Part shown: piece by piece, positions 1 through 6,258 of the stretch | Layout of the letters: each line of letters opens with the position of its first letter | How positions within the stretch are numbered: the first letter of the stretch is position 1 | Origin: JAJFFW01 sp039197915 | GTDB lineage: Bacteria > Pseudomonadota > Alphaproteobacteria > Caulobacterales > Parvularculaceae | DNA: 6,353 nt | Direction: 5' to 3' | Assembly: GCA_039197915.1 (NCBI GenBank) | Contig: JBCCTV010000189.1 | Coordinates: forward strand, 1 to 6,353 | Program-made: the position numbers and the translations under genes | The notes under the pieces: generated by a model | Databases searched by the model: none | What the model was told of the DNA's origin: nothing | What the model saw: the letters and a program-made list of their open reading frames with translations, nothing else

Positions 1-2
1 AA

Positions 3-239
3 GACGCTCATGCGGCGCTACAACGCTATCATAAGACGTATATTGATTATATTGAAAACCTCATCTCTGAAGCCCGCCCAAAATATACGCCATCGGTGGT
101 GCGCGCAAAAGCCATTTCAATCGTGTCGTTATTTGAAGGATCTGTTCTATTCGTTGACTTGATCGAAGATCAAAAGACGCGCGCTATGCGATCGCGGGAA
201 ATTTTCCGCACAGCAAGAAAGATTTTAGAGTTCGAGTGA
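3..239 (+). CDS. TetR/AcrR-family transcriptional regulator, C-terminal part (5' end outside window)
   Basis: An open frame enters from the left edge and ends at TGA 237-239, giving 78 residues. The protein is helical and amphipathic. It includes a segment reading LQRYHKTYIDYIENLISEAR, then a conserved-looking SVVRAKAISIVSLFEGSVLFVD helix and a basic C-terminal helix (REIFRTARKILEFE). This pattern (long helix, proline-containing turn, hydrophobic dimerisation helix with 'LFEG') is typical of the ligand-binding/dimerisation domain of TetR-type repressors. The DNA-binding helix-turn-helix would lie upstream of the window, so the family call rests on the C-terminal domain only. It is convergent with the P450 gene and could regulate it, possibly through the palindrome at 1604-1622; this is inference. 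No TM segment was seen. The ligand is unknown. Confidence 0.6.
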   Translation, partial: DAHAALQRYHKTYIDYIENLISEARPKYTPSVVRAKAISIVSLFEGSVLFVDLIEDQKTRAMRSREIFRTARKILEFE

Positions 240-266
240 CCGAGCGAGGGATCTTGGGATTCGTCT

Positions 267-296
267 GCGCCATGCACAAAAAATTGCCCATGGCGC
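267..296. repeat. Inverted repeat between convergent genes, possible bidirectional terminator stem
   Basis: The arms GCGCCATG (267-274) and CATGGCGC (289-296) are perfectly complementary over 8 bp with a 14-nt A-rich loop. They lie between the 3' ends of the TetR-like gene and the P450 gene, where a shared terminator would be expected. Neither side has a clear T tract, so function as an intrinsic terminator is uncertain. Confidence 0.35.
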
Positions 297-324
297 TACT
301 GCCGCGTCTCGTCCGCTGGTCGCG

Positions 325-1533
325 TTAGCTGCGGAATTCAACGTCCATGCGATCGATCTGGCGCACACCGCGCAGGCCCTGGATCGATGGCGGTGGGCCC
401 ACCATCGCGGTTCTTGGCGCTAGGCGCGCGATTGCGGCGAGCGTCTCTTCCATTTCGATTTTCGCAAGCGCTTCACCGAGGCACCTGTGCGCTCCGGCGC
501 CGAACACCGGGTGCCATCGCGGATGGTCTTCGCGGAATATATTGAACCGGTCGGGTTCGGCGTAAACTTCTGGATCGCGCATGGCGGACATCGTCGAAAC
601 GCCAATTGGCGTCCCAGCGGCAATGGCGTACCCGTCGATATCGATTTCGGCGGTAACGACCCGTGGGAAGCTTGCAACCGAGGGGTCGTAGCGTAGCGCT
701 TCCAACGCGACGTCTTTTTTCAAGCCTTCGGGGTCTTCACAAAAGGCGCCCCACTGGTCTGGATACTGAAGAAGCTGCGAGAGCCCTGAGCATATCGCCA
801 ACCGTGTTGTGTCGGTTCCGGCGCCGATAAGTGTAAAAATCTGTGCACGAATTTCTTCCAGTGAAAGGACCTCGCTTTCGGTCGCTGAGGACCCATAGTG
901 TGAAAGAAAGTCGCCGACGGGGTTCTCAAGGCGCTCTGCCAAGAGCCCGGCGCCGTATTCATTGAGCGCTGTCATATCGCGTTCAATCTCCGGGCGATCA
1001 TCCGGATTGTAGGCGCCGACGCCGCGCACCGCTGAATAGACGAGGCGGCGAAACATTGCCGTATCCTTTTCAGGCACACCCAACATGTGGCCGATCACGC
1101 GCGCCGGAATGGCCCCGGCGAAGTCTCCCAGAAAATCAATCCGGCCTTTGTTCAGGCTTTCCGTAACGATGGCCTCAGACATGTCGCGCACGGCGGATCG
1201 CACTTCTTCGACAACTTTAAAGGCGAACGTTTTCGCGACTTGCCCGCGCCGGCGTTTGTGCACGTCCCCATTCGAAAAGAGCATCGTTGTTGAATAAAAA
1301 TCGAAGATCGGTCCGTCGGTGACGCCGAGCAGCAGCAACATCTCGGTCTCAAGCTGCCTCGTAGTCTTTGGGTCTATAAGCTTCGCGATGTTGCGGTGGT
1401 GAAACACAATCGGAACGCCGATCATTGACATCGCAACAGGTGCGGCGTCGCGGTATCGCTTTAGGTAAGCGTGGTCGCTTTCCCCGGGCTGTGGCGGTTC
1501 CATTTGAATGAATTCAGCAACGGTGGATGACAT
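325..1533 (-). CDS. Cytochrome P450 (soluble bacterial class I type)
   Basis: This is a heme-thiolate monooxygenase of 402 residues, the normal size for soluble bacterial P450s. All hallmark motifs are intact, numbered from the chosen start: C-helix HKRRR (H92, R96, heme propionate contacts), I-helix GAGTDTT (237-243, oxygen activation), K-helix EALR (E278/R281, the ExxR motif), the meander PDRFNIF (about 327-333), and the heme loop FGAGAHRCLG (344-353) with Cys351 as axial ligand. There is no N-terminal membrane anchor, so it is cytosolic and should depend on ferredoxin and ferredoxin reductase; neither gene is in the window. The ATG at 1533 was preferred because GGGAG sits 8 nt upstream. 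The frame is open to a GTG at 1587, which would add 18 residues, but that start has no good ribosome site and lies about where transcription would begin if TATACT at 1593-1598 is the -10 box. The HPVFGAGAHRCLG context resembles P450s of alphaproteobacteria that oxidise terpenoids, steroids or other hydrophobic compounds; the substrate is not readable from sequence. It is convergent with the TetR-like gene. Confidence 0.95.
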   Translation of the reverse strand: MSSTVAEFIQMEPPQPGESDHAYLKRYRDAAPVAMSMIGVPIVFHHRNIAKLIDPKTTRQLETEMLLLLGVTDGPIFDFYSTTMLFSNGDVHKRRRGQVAKTFAFKVVEEVRSAVRDMSEAIVTESLNKGRIDFLGDFAGAIPARVIGHMLGVPEKDTAMFRRLVYSAVRGVGAYNPDDRPEIERDMTALNEYGAGLLAERLENPVGDFLSHYGSSATESEVLSLEEIRAQIFTLIGAGTDTTRLAICSGLSQLLQYPDQWGAFCEDPEGLKKDVALEALRYDPSVASFPRVVTAEIDIDGYAIAAGTPIGVSTMSAMRDPEVYAEPDRFNIFREDHPRWHPVFGAGAHRCLGEALAKIEMEETLAAIARLAPRTAMVGPPPSIQGLRGVRQIDRMDVEFRS

Positions 1534-1592
1534 TCGCCGGGCTCCCATTGGTCCAACGCTCAATCGCGCTTCAACGCCAAAGTACACTGGTG

Positions 1593-1622
1593 AGTATACC
1601 TGCGTTTCTGCTCGGCAGAAAC
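1593..1622 (-). promoter_or_regulatory. Candidate P450 promoter with palindromic operator
   Basis: On the minus strand, TATACT (complement of 1593-1598) is a good -10 match about 60 bp before the P450 start codon. Just upstream lies a perfect inverted repeat, GTTTCTGCTCGGCAGAAAC (1604-1622), with 8-bp arms and a 3-nt centre, covering the spacer and the -35 position. The -35 hexamer itself is weak (TTTCTG at 17-bp spacing). A 19-bp palindrome over a promoter is the usual layout of a repressor operator, and a TetR-type dimer would fit. No T tract follows, which argues against a terminator. The sequence shows the palindrome directly; promoter and operator roles are inferred. Confidence 0.45.
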
Positions 1623-1697
1623 ACTAAATCTTCCAATCGATCGGTAGAGAAAGAAGAACGCCGCCAGGCCCGGCGACCAAACCGGTCGCACCGCCGC

Positions 1698-1737
1698 TTC
1701 GGGCGTTTCAATTCAAGCGTTTTCCCTTCAGGCGTTT
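1698..1737. repeat. Three 11-bp direct repeats, TTCRRGCGTTT
   Basis: Copies at 1698-1708 (TTCGGGCGTTT), 1712-1722 (TTCAAGCGTTT) and 1727-1737 (TTCAGGCGTTT) are spaced 14 and 15 bp apart, start to start. A reversed AAACGCC occurs at 1767-1773. Regular spacing and position upstream of genes on both strands suggest repeated protein-binding sites, but no binding family is recognised. Confidence 0.45.
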
Positions 1738-1761
1738 TCTTTGTCGCTTCAACAAAGAAAA
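1735..1761. repeat. Perfect 10-bp inverted repeat (AT-rich hairpin)
   Basis: TTTTCTTTGT (1735-1744) and ACAAAGAAAA (1752-1761) are exact complements around a 7-nt loop (CGCTTCA). It is nested within GGCGTTT (1731-1737) and AAACGCC (1767-1773), which overlap it as an alternative outer stem. It could be an operator or an RNA hairpin; low GC and no adjacent T run argue against an intrinsic terminator. Confidence 0.5.
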
Positions 1762-1923
1762 GTCTCAAACGCCTTTGCTTGTGACCCGCCGCACACCCGC
1801 TGTCCCCTGATCACGCTACATTTCTTCTTGCCGGTCAGCGCTGGTTGCGCGGCGCCAACCCGGCGAGGGGAGCTCCGAGGAGGCCCAAAGAGGGAACCTC
1901 TGAAGAGGCAAATGGGGAGAGGC

Positions 1924-2154
1924 ATGAGGGAGAGAAATGTCGTGTGGTCGGAAGAGGTGAGCAGCGAGATGGGGCGGAGCGTGTCTGCGGCGGCGTTTTT
2001 GTTGGCGATCGTGAGCGTTAGCATACTTACCGCAGCCCTCCTTCAAGCCTCCATCACCGAACGCGCGCACGGGAACACGACAACCGAAAACGCGACGGTC
2101 GCTGCACCGGCCGACAACCAAGCAGCGGTCCAGCGTGCAAAGGCGGCGTCATGA
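1924..2154 (+). CDS. Small single-pass membrane protein, unknown function
   Basis: This is a putative 76-residue protein of no recognised family. It has a short polar, acidic N-terminus (about 1-18), one clear hydrophobic segment at about 19-42 (SAAAFLLAIVSVSILTAALL), and a polar Ala/Thr/Asn-rich tail (about 43-76) ending in RAKAAS. This is the layout of a small inner-membrane or secreted protein. The ATG at 1924 was chosen because GGGGAG lies just upstream. In-frame ATGs at 1912 and 1969 are alternatives; the 1969 start gives 61 residues and makes the hydrophobic segment look more like a signal peptide or anchor. The frame stays open upstream to a TTG at 1741, but that part reads through the hairpin region and looks non-coding. 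Third positions are GC-rich, as in neighbouring genes, and a strong plus-strand terminator follows 55 bp after the stop, supporting a transcribed unit. It may still be a chance ORF. Confidence 0.45.
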   Translation: MRERNVVWSEEVSSEMGRSVSAAAFLLAIVSVSILTAALLQASITERAHGNTTTENATVAAPADNQAAVQRAKAAS

Positions 2155-2209
2155 CCTGAGCCCGCCTTGATTGCAGCGCTCAACTGGGGAGAGCATGGGC
2201 GCTTGCAGC

Positions 2210-2248
2210 CCGCCGTCGCCGTAACCTTTGCGGCGGCGGCGGTTTTTT
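2210..2248 (+). terminator. Rho-independent terminator
   Basis: A 12-bp GC-rich stem (2210-2221 with 2231-2242, one G-U pair) closes a 9-nt loop and is followed by six Ts (2243-2248). This is a strong intrinsic terminator for plus-strand transcription and probably ends the transcript of the small membrane protein or of an RNA encoded just before it. Confidence 0.8.
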
Positions 2249-2344
2249 GTGCCAAAATGATCCGTGGCCTCCCGGCAACGCTCCGGCGCGGATAGGTTTG
2301 CCCCGCTTCCCATAAGCACAACCGCCCGATACGCTTTCGTTCTA

Positions 2345-2370
2345 ATGGGCGGAGAAACGATCCGCCCCAT
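2345..2370. repeat. Imperfect inverted repeat in the leader of the SDH protease gene
   Basis: ATGGGCGGA (2345-2353) pairs with TCCGCCCCAT (2361-2370) over 9 bp with one bulged C and a 7-nt loop (GAAACGA). It is GC-rich but has no following T tract, so it is more likely an operator or leader hairpin than a terminator. Confidence 0.35.
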
Positions 2371-2436
2371 CGCTTGATTTCCAGGTAGCGACCAGATGGC
2401 GAGAAGCATGCGACCTAGAAGGCAAGTGGGGATTTT

Positions 2437-2471
2437 TCGAACGCGGGGAAATCGGTCGAACGCGGGGATAT
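2437..2471 (+). repeat. 16-bp direct repeat entering the start codon of the SDH protease gene
   Basis: TCGAACGCGGGGAAAT (2437-2452) recurs as TCGAACGCGGGGATAT (2456-2471), 15 of 16 bases identical, 19 bp apart. The second copy contains the purine-rich GGGGA that must serve as ribosome site and includes the first two bases of the ATG at 2470. A protein or RNA recognising the repeat could therefore affect initiation directly. Confidence 0.6.
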
Positions 2472-3531
2472 GGGCGAAAATTTCGTGGACATTTTAGAGT
2501 TGATTTTTGGAAACGTGCTAACGTTCCTGTTCATCTTCCTCATTTTGGGGCCGATTTTGGCGCGCCGGCGGCGCTTTGCTGATCTCACAGCCGCTTTCAC
2601 CCGGCTCCAGAAAAAGCGGAAGTCACGCATTATTACCCTTGTCCATCGCCTTGAACCGATGGGGTTTTTGGGCATTCCGCAATTTGGCTATATCGACCTG
2701 AACGACTCAGAAGAAGTCATTCAAGCAATCCGTGCGACCCCGCCCGATAAGCCGCTCGAAATTATGATGCATACGCCGGGCGGGCTTGTTCTCGCAGCAT
2801 TACAGATCGCACGCGCGGTGAAAGCCCATCCAGGGCCGACCCGGGTTTTCGTGCCCCACTTTGCGATGTCCGGCGGCACTATGATCGCGCTTGCGGCCGA
2901 TGAAATCGTGATGAGCGACCACGCGATCCTGGGGCCGATCGATCCGCAGATTGACGGCATCCCGGCGGCGTCGATCGTTCGCACCACCGAAGCGAAGTCG
3001 ACCGATGCAACGGAGGATTTCACGCTAATTCTCGCAGACATCAGCCAAATGGCGATTGATCAGGTCAAAGCCGCGGCGCGGGAGCTTTTGGGCGGCACGA
3101 TCTCTGACAACGCCGCAAACAATATCGCGGAACAATTGGCGTCAGGGCGGTGGACCCACGATTATCCGATTTATGCCGGCGAAGCGCGCGAGCTTGGGCT
3201 CAACGTCTCGACGGACATGCCAAAGGACTTCGTTGAGTTGATGGCGATGTTCCCGAACACGCTCGCCAACCGGTCCGGCGTTCGCTACGCCACGTCGCGG
3301 TTTTTTGGCGGCTTATTTGGTCGGCGTGAAAAAAGCGATCCGCGTCGCGACAATGGCGCTATCACCGTGGCGCCCCAGGCAAGCCAGCCCACCGTTACGC
3401 CATCAATCGATGGTATTGGTCGGCGTCAAATTAGCTTTGGTCCCTGGAGCCCGTCAGACCTTGAACGCCATGGGCAAATGACGCCCCATCGGCAAGAGGG
3501 CAGACCGCGGGGCCGCTTCAAGCGCTTTTAA
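2470..3531 (+). CDS. Membrane-anchored SDH-type serine protease (serine dehydrogenase proteinase family, ClpP/crotonase fold)
   Basis: This 353-residue protein begins with one N-terminal membrane segment (about 11-31) followed by ARRRR, which predicts a cytoplasmic catalytic domain. Residues about 53-265 match the SDH proteinase family, a ClpP/SppA-like group: MMHTPGG (99-105) forms the oxyanion-hole-like loop, AMSGGTMIALAADEIVM (132-148) carries the likely nucleophile Ser134, GPIDPQI (155-161) is the family signature, and SGRWTHDYPI (225-234) supplies a candidate catalytic His230/Asp231. The tail from about 285 is Pro/Arg-rich, low-complexity and strongly basic (ends GRPRGRFKRF). Family members are described as membrane-linked proteases; the natural substrate is not known here. 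The ATG is the first possible start after an in-frame TAG at 2416; its GGGGA ribosome site is unusually close (2 nt). A GTG at 2485 is a weaker alternative. It is monocistronic and converges on the phytase-like gene 16 bp away. Confidence 0.85.
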   Translation: MGENFVDILELIFGNVLTFLFIFLILGPILARRRRFADLTAAFTRLQKKRKSRIITLVHRLEPMGFLGIPQFGYIDLNDSEEVIQAIRATPPDKPLEIMMHTPGGLVLAALQIARAVKAHPGPTRVFVPHFAMSGGTMIALAADEIVMSDHAILGPIDPQIDGIPAASIVRTTEAKSTDATEDFTLILADISQMAIDQVKAAARELLGGTISDNAANNIAEQLASGRWTHDYPIYAGEARELGLNVSTDMPKDFVELMAMFPNTLANRSGVRYATSRFFGGLFGRREKSDPRRDNGAITVAPQASQPTVTPSIDGIGRRQISFGPWSPSDLERHGQMTPHRQEGRPRGRFKRF

Positions 3532-3547
3532 CGGAAACTTGATCGGC

Positions 3548-4609
3548 CTACGGTGCTTTTTCATCATTGAGCCGGAAAACCAAAAGTTGCGTCTCTTGGC
3601 GCGCCGAATGGTTGTCGTCCGATATCAAATATAGAAGCGTTTCGCCCGTTTCGTTCGTGTGCACAGAAATGCCTTCGAGGTTGTCGACCCTATGCTCAGG
3701 TAGCGCAAGCCGCGCCAACAATCGGCCGCTAACGTCTGCACCCGGCGCAATGTCCGACTTTAAAACCTCCATAAGGCGCACACGGACGCCCGTTGCTCGG
3801 GAATAGGACCGCTCGATCAGAAGCGCGCGTTTATCGTCGATGTCGTCAATATCGGTAACGGAAAAGCTCTCGGCGACATTATACGTGAAGCCGTCGGTTA
3901 GGGGCGCGCAGGGTGGCGCATCGCACACCGGAATAAAAACGCCGAGTGCTGCGCCGGTGTTATTCTTGGTCTCAGAGATGCCCGCGATCGTTTTGGCGTC
4001 AATCGATATGATTGCCTCAAGGCCATTGTTGCCCTTAAAGCCTTGCCTAGCCAACCCGGCGATTGGCGAGACATAGTCTAACTGCTTTCCACGCAGACGA
4101 TATTCATCGAGCCGGTCCACTCGTTCAAAACCGACGAATGCCCTGTCGCCTTTGATGATGAGGCTCTCAGCGTCACCGGCTTGTATCGACAGCTTTGCGC
4201 CGCCCTTGCCGAGAAGCGGCGAGATTACTGCGTTGTCGAATGAACAAGTCTCTGCGTTGAGCTCTGAGATCCGGGCGCTGAGGACATGGCCACGGTCGGA
4301 AAGCGCCAACAGGTCTTTTCCGTCAGCGGATATATTCAGCGCTGAATAACCCCCAAAGGCTGGGTTATCCGACTTCAAAACATAGCCATAAAGGTAGGTC
4401 AGGGCGCCAACATCTGTGGACTGACCAGCAGCAAGGCTTTTTAAAGCGAACCAATGGGGCGTCGTTGAAATGGAGATTGGCGTCGCAGCGCTCTGAGGCG
4501 CTTCCGCCGCAGGCGCGAACGCGTATCGCTGTGCGAGAGCCCCTTCGATCGATAGTGTTGAGACGAGAGCCCCGAACAAAATACCGGCTGCGCAGAGTGT
4601 CTGTTTCAT
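3548..4609 (-). CDS. Secreted phytase-like esterase (esterase-like activity of phytase family)
   Basis: This 353-residue exported protein has a clear signal peptide: MKQ, a hydrophobic core (about 4-19), and a probable cleavage after ALA at residue 26. The mature part shows the family's beta-propeller signatures in order: FGGYSALNIS (85-94), LLALSDRGH (100-108), GDAESLII (145-152), NNGLEAIISI (194-203), an LIERSYS segment (264-270), VDNLEGISVH (308-317) and LYLISDDN (326-333). The repeated acidic and Glu-containing motifs are thought to hold metal and substrate in this family. Cys229 and Cys234 could form a disulfide, fitting a periplasmic location. Length is normal. Despite the family name, phosphate-ester or phytate cleavage is not demonstrated by sequence. 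Its ATG overlaps the cobT stop (ATGA, 4606-4609) and lacks a good ribosome site, so it is probably translated by coupling to cobT. Why a secreted hydrolase is coupled to a cobalt chelatase subunit is not clear. Confidence 0.85.
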   Translation of the reverse strand: MKQTLCAAGILFGALVSTLSIEGALAQRYAFAPAAEAPQSAATPISISTTPHWFALKSLAAGQSTDVGALTYLYGYVLKSDNPAFGGYSALNISADGKDLLALSDRGHVLSARISELNAETCSFDNAVISPLLGKGGAKLSIQAGDAESLIIKGDRAFVGFERVDRLDEYRLRGKQLDYVSPIAGLARQGFKGNNGLEAIISIDAKTIAGISETKNNTGAALGVFIPVCDAPPCAPLTDGFTYNVAESFSVTDIDDIDDKRALLIERSYSRATGVRVRLMEVLKSDIAPGADVSGRLLARLALPEHRVDNLEGISVHTNETGETLLYLISDDNHSARQETQLLVFRLNDEKAP

Positions 4610-6237
4610 GCGGAGTGTCTGCGCTCTGGCGTGTCCTCATCGAAGAGCTCGGCCAGTTTATCGATAATCGCGCCGCCCAATTGTTCGGCGTCAACGATTG
4701 TCAGAGCCCTGCGATAATAGCGCGTCACATCGTGGCCGATCCCGATGGCAAGTAGCTCAACGGGGGAACGATTTTCGATAAACGCGATGATATCGCGGAG
4801 GTGCCTTTCGAGATAGGCGCCGCCATTAGCCGACGACGTTGTATCATCCACCGGGGCGCCGTCGGATATAACCATCAGTATACGCCGCGCTTCGGGGCGA
4901 CCTAAAAGGCGTTGGTGCGCCCACATTAAAGCTTCGCCGTCGATATTTTCCTTTAGGAGGCCTTCCTTCATCATCAGGCCAAGACACGTGCGCGCGCGTC
5001 GCCACGGGGCGTCCGCCGATTTATAGATCACATGGCGCAAGTCATTAAGCCGGCCAGGCTGGGGCGGTCGTCCGTCCTCAACCCATTTTTCACGCGCGTT
5101 GCCGCCTTTCCAAGCGCGCGTTGTGAAGCCCAGGATTTCAACTTTCACGCTGCAGCGCTCCAGTGTCCGAGCGAGAATATCCGCGCATATCGCGGCAATG
5201 GTAATTGGGCGTCCCCGCATTGAGCCGGAATTGTCGATCAGTAGGGTAACGACCGTGTCGCGGAAGTCCTGTTCGCGTTCGCGCTTATAGGAAAGCGGCT
5301 GCATGGGGTCGGCGACAATCCGGGCCAGGCGGGCTGCATCCAGCACGCCTTCATCCAGGTCAAAGTCCCAACTTCTGTTTTGCTGGGCGAGTAGTTTTCT
5401 CTGCAATTTGTTAGCAAGGCGCGCAACGACCGTATGCAGATTTTCTAACTGCCGGTCGAGGGTGCGCCGCAAGCGCGCCAGTTCTTCTTCATCGCAGAGG
5501 TCAATTGCGGAAACGATTTCGTCAAATTCGGTCGAGTAAGCCCTGTAGTCAGCGCCCGTATCGCCTTCAAATTTTGCGCGGATTGACGAAATTTTTGCGT
5601 TGTCCGCCGCGCCATCTGCGTCGTCGGGGACCTGGTCAAATTCTTGTTCGGAAAATTCAGCCTCGCCCTCATTGGGGTCGTTCATGTCCGGTTGGCTGTC
5701 CTCCGGCATGTCGGCGACGCCTTCGTCGGCGTCATCGGCTTCCTCAGCGTTATCCTCGCTATCGTCCTGGCCTTCTTCGTTTTGCTCTTCCTGCTGATCG
5801 CCTTGGGCGTCGTCATCTAAGTTGAGATCGCGGATGACAGCGCGTGCAAGTTCAGCGAAGGCTATTTGATCGTCGAGCCTGTCGGCTTCTGCGAGCGCGT
5901 CGAGGGATGGGCCAGCGAGACGCTCCACGTCCTCAGCGCAGGCCTCCATAATCGTGCGTGCGGCCTCTGGCGCAGGCCGACCCGTCAAGCGCTCCCGTAG
6001 TAAGAGCCCAGCGACGTCGGCCAGGGGGGCCGCTTCTTTTGCGTTTAGCGAAGAGTATCCCTTTTCCGAAATCGTGACTTCAAGGCTCGCCGCGATGTTG
6101 TCGCCAACGCCTTTGAGCGCTCGTGCGCCGATCGCTTCAATTCGTGAATCTTCAAGCGCCCGGAAGACCGACTGCGCCTCAGCGCCGTTTGGCGATAATC
6201 GCGCGTGCGCCGCCTGGTCGTGGTGCGCCAGCTTCAA
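4606..6237 (-). CDS. cobT: Aerobic cobaltochelatase subunit CobT, N-terminally short
   Basis: CobT joins the AAA+ protein CobS in a chaperone complex that drives CobN to insert cobalt into hydrogenobyrinic acid a,c-diamide, in the cytoplasm, in aerobic B12 synthesis. Visible parts are: the N-terminal CobT domain from the HHDQAAHARLSPNGAEA region through SRIEAIG (about 5-37); a highly acidic low-complexity linker (about 141-212, Asp/Glu/Gln-rich); a helical section with RLANKLQRKLL (273-283); and a C-terminal VWA domain with MIDAS residues DNSGSM (335-340), GFTT (370-373) and ISDGAPVDD (457-465). The protein has 543 residues from a TTG start at 6235-6237; usual members are about 600-630, with 70-80 extra N-terminal residues. 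An in-frame TAG lies ten codons upstream (6265-6267). There is no in-frame ATG nearby and no clear Shine-Dalgarno, so the start is uncertain. CobS and CobN are not in the window. The stop overlaps the start of the phytase-like gene. Confidence 0.9.
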   Translation of the reverse strand: MKLAHHDQAAHARLSPNGAEAQSVFRALEDSRIEAIGARALKGVGDNIAASLEVTISEKGYSSLNAKEAAPLADVAGLLLRERLTGRPAPEAARTIMEACAEDVERLAGPSLDALAEADRLDDQIAFAELARAVIRDLNLDDDAQGDQQEEQNEEGQDDSEDNAEEADDADEGVADMPEDSQPDMNDPNEGEAEFSEQEFDQVPDDADGAADNAKISSIRAKFEGDTGADYRAYSTEFDEIVSAIDLCDEEELARLRRTLDRQLENLHTVVARLANKLQRKLLAQQNRSWDFDLDEGVLDAARLARIVADPMQPLSYKREREQDFRDTVVTLLIDNSGSMRGRPITIAAICADILARTLERCSVKVEILGFTTRAWKGGNAREKWVEDGRPPQPGRLNDLRHVIYKSADAPWRRARTCLGLMMKEGLLKENIDGEALMWAHQRLLGRPEARRILMVISDGAPVDDTTSSANGGAYLERHLRDIIAFIENRSPVELLAIGIGHDVTRYYRRALTIVDAEQLGGAIIDKLAELFDEDTPERRHSA

Positions 6238-6258
6238 GGCGGCGTAGATGTTGTCGAT

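Larger units (their letters stand above)
1588..1923. other. Gene-free regulatory-looking stretch upstream of P450 and the small membrane protein
   Basis: These 336 bases carry no convincing protein gene; frames that cross it lack good starts and family-like sequence. It holds the P450 promoter region and palindrome at its left, a cluster of direct repeats and a perfect hairpin (1698-1773), and the beginning of a purine-rich tract (from 1861) with repeated AGG/GAG motifs leading into the small ORF at 1924. No confident plus-strand promoter could be picked. Confidence 0.5.
2155..2469. other. Gene-free stretch: terminator, hairpin and leader of the SDH protease gene
   Basis: No protein gene is supported here. 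It contains a possible hairpin at 2173-2206, the terminator at 2210-2248, an imperfect inverted repeat at 2345-2370 (ATGGGCGGA with TCCGCCCCAT, one bulged C), and the direct repeats at 2437-2471. The promoter of the protease gene should lie after 2248, but no pair of -35/-10 boxes stands out. Confidence 0.5.

Noticed and set aside
1741..1923. Longer form of the small plus-strand ORF starting at TTG 1741
   Set aside because: The added region overlaps the perfect hairpin, lacks a ribosome site and has a composition unlike a protein domain; the start at 1924 fits better.
1816..2121. Minus-strand ORFs opposite the small membrane protein region
   Set aside because: No motifs, no ribosome sites, Arg/Pro-rich shadow composition; the plus-strand frame has a hydrophobic helix and a terminator in the right direction.
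3512..3531. Possible terminator at the end of the SDH gene (GCTTCAAGCG followed by CTTTT)
   Set aside because: Only a 3-bp stem is possible with a real loop, inside coding sequence, and the T run is interrupted; too weak to call.
5505..5825. Plus-strand ORF opposite the acidic linker of CobT
   Set aside because: Its Arg/Pro/Ser-rich translation is the expected antisense shadow of a GAx-rich acidic stretch.
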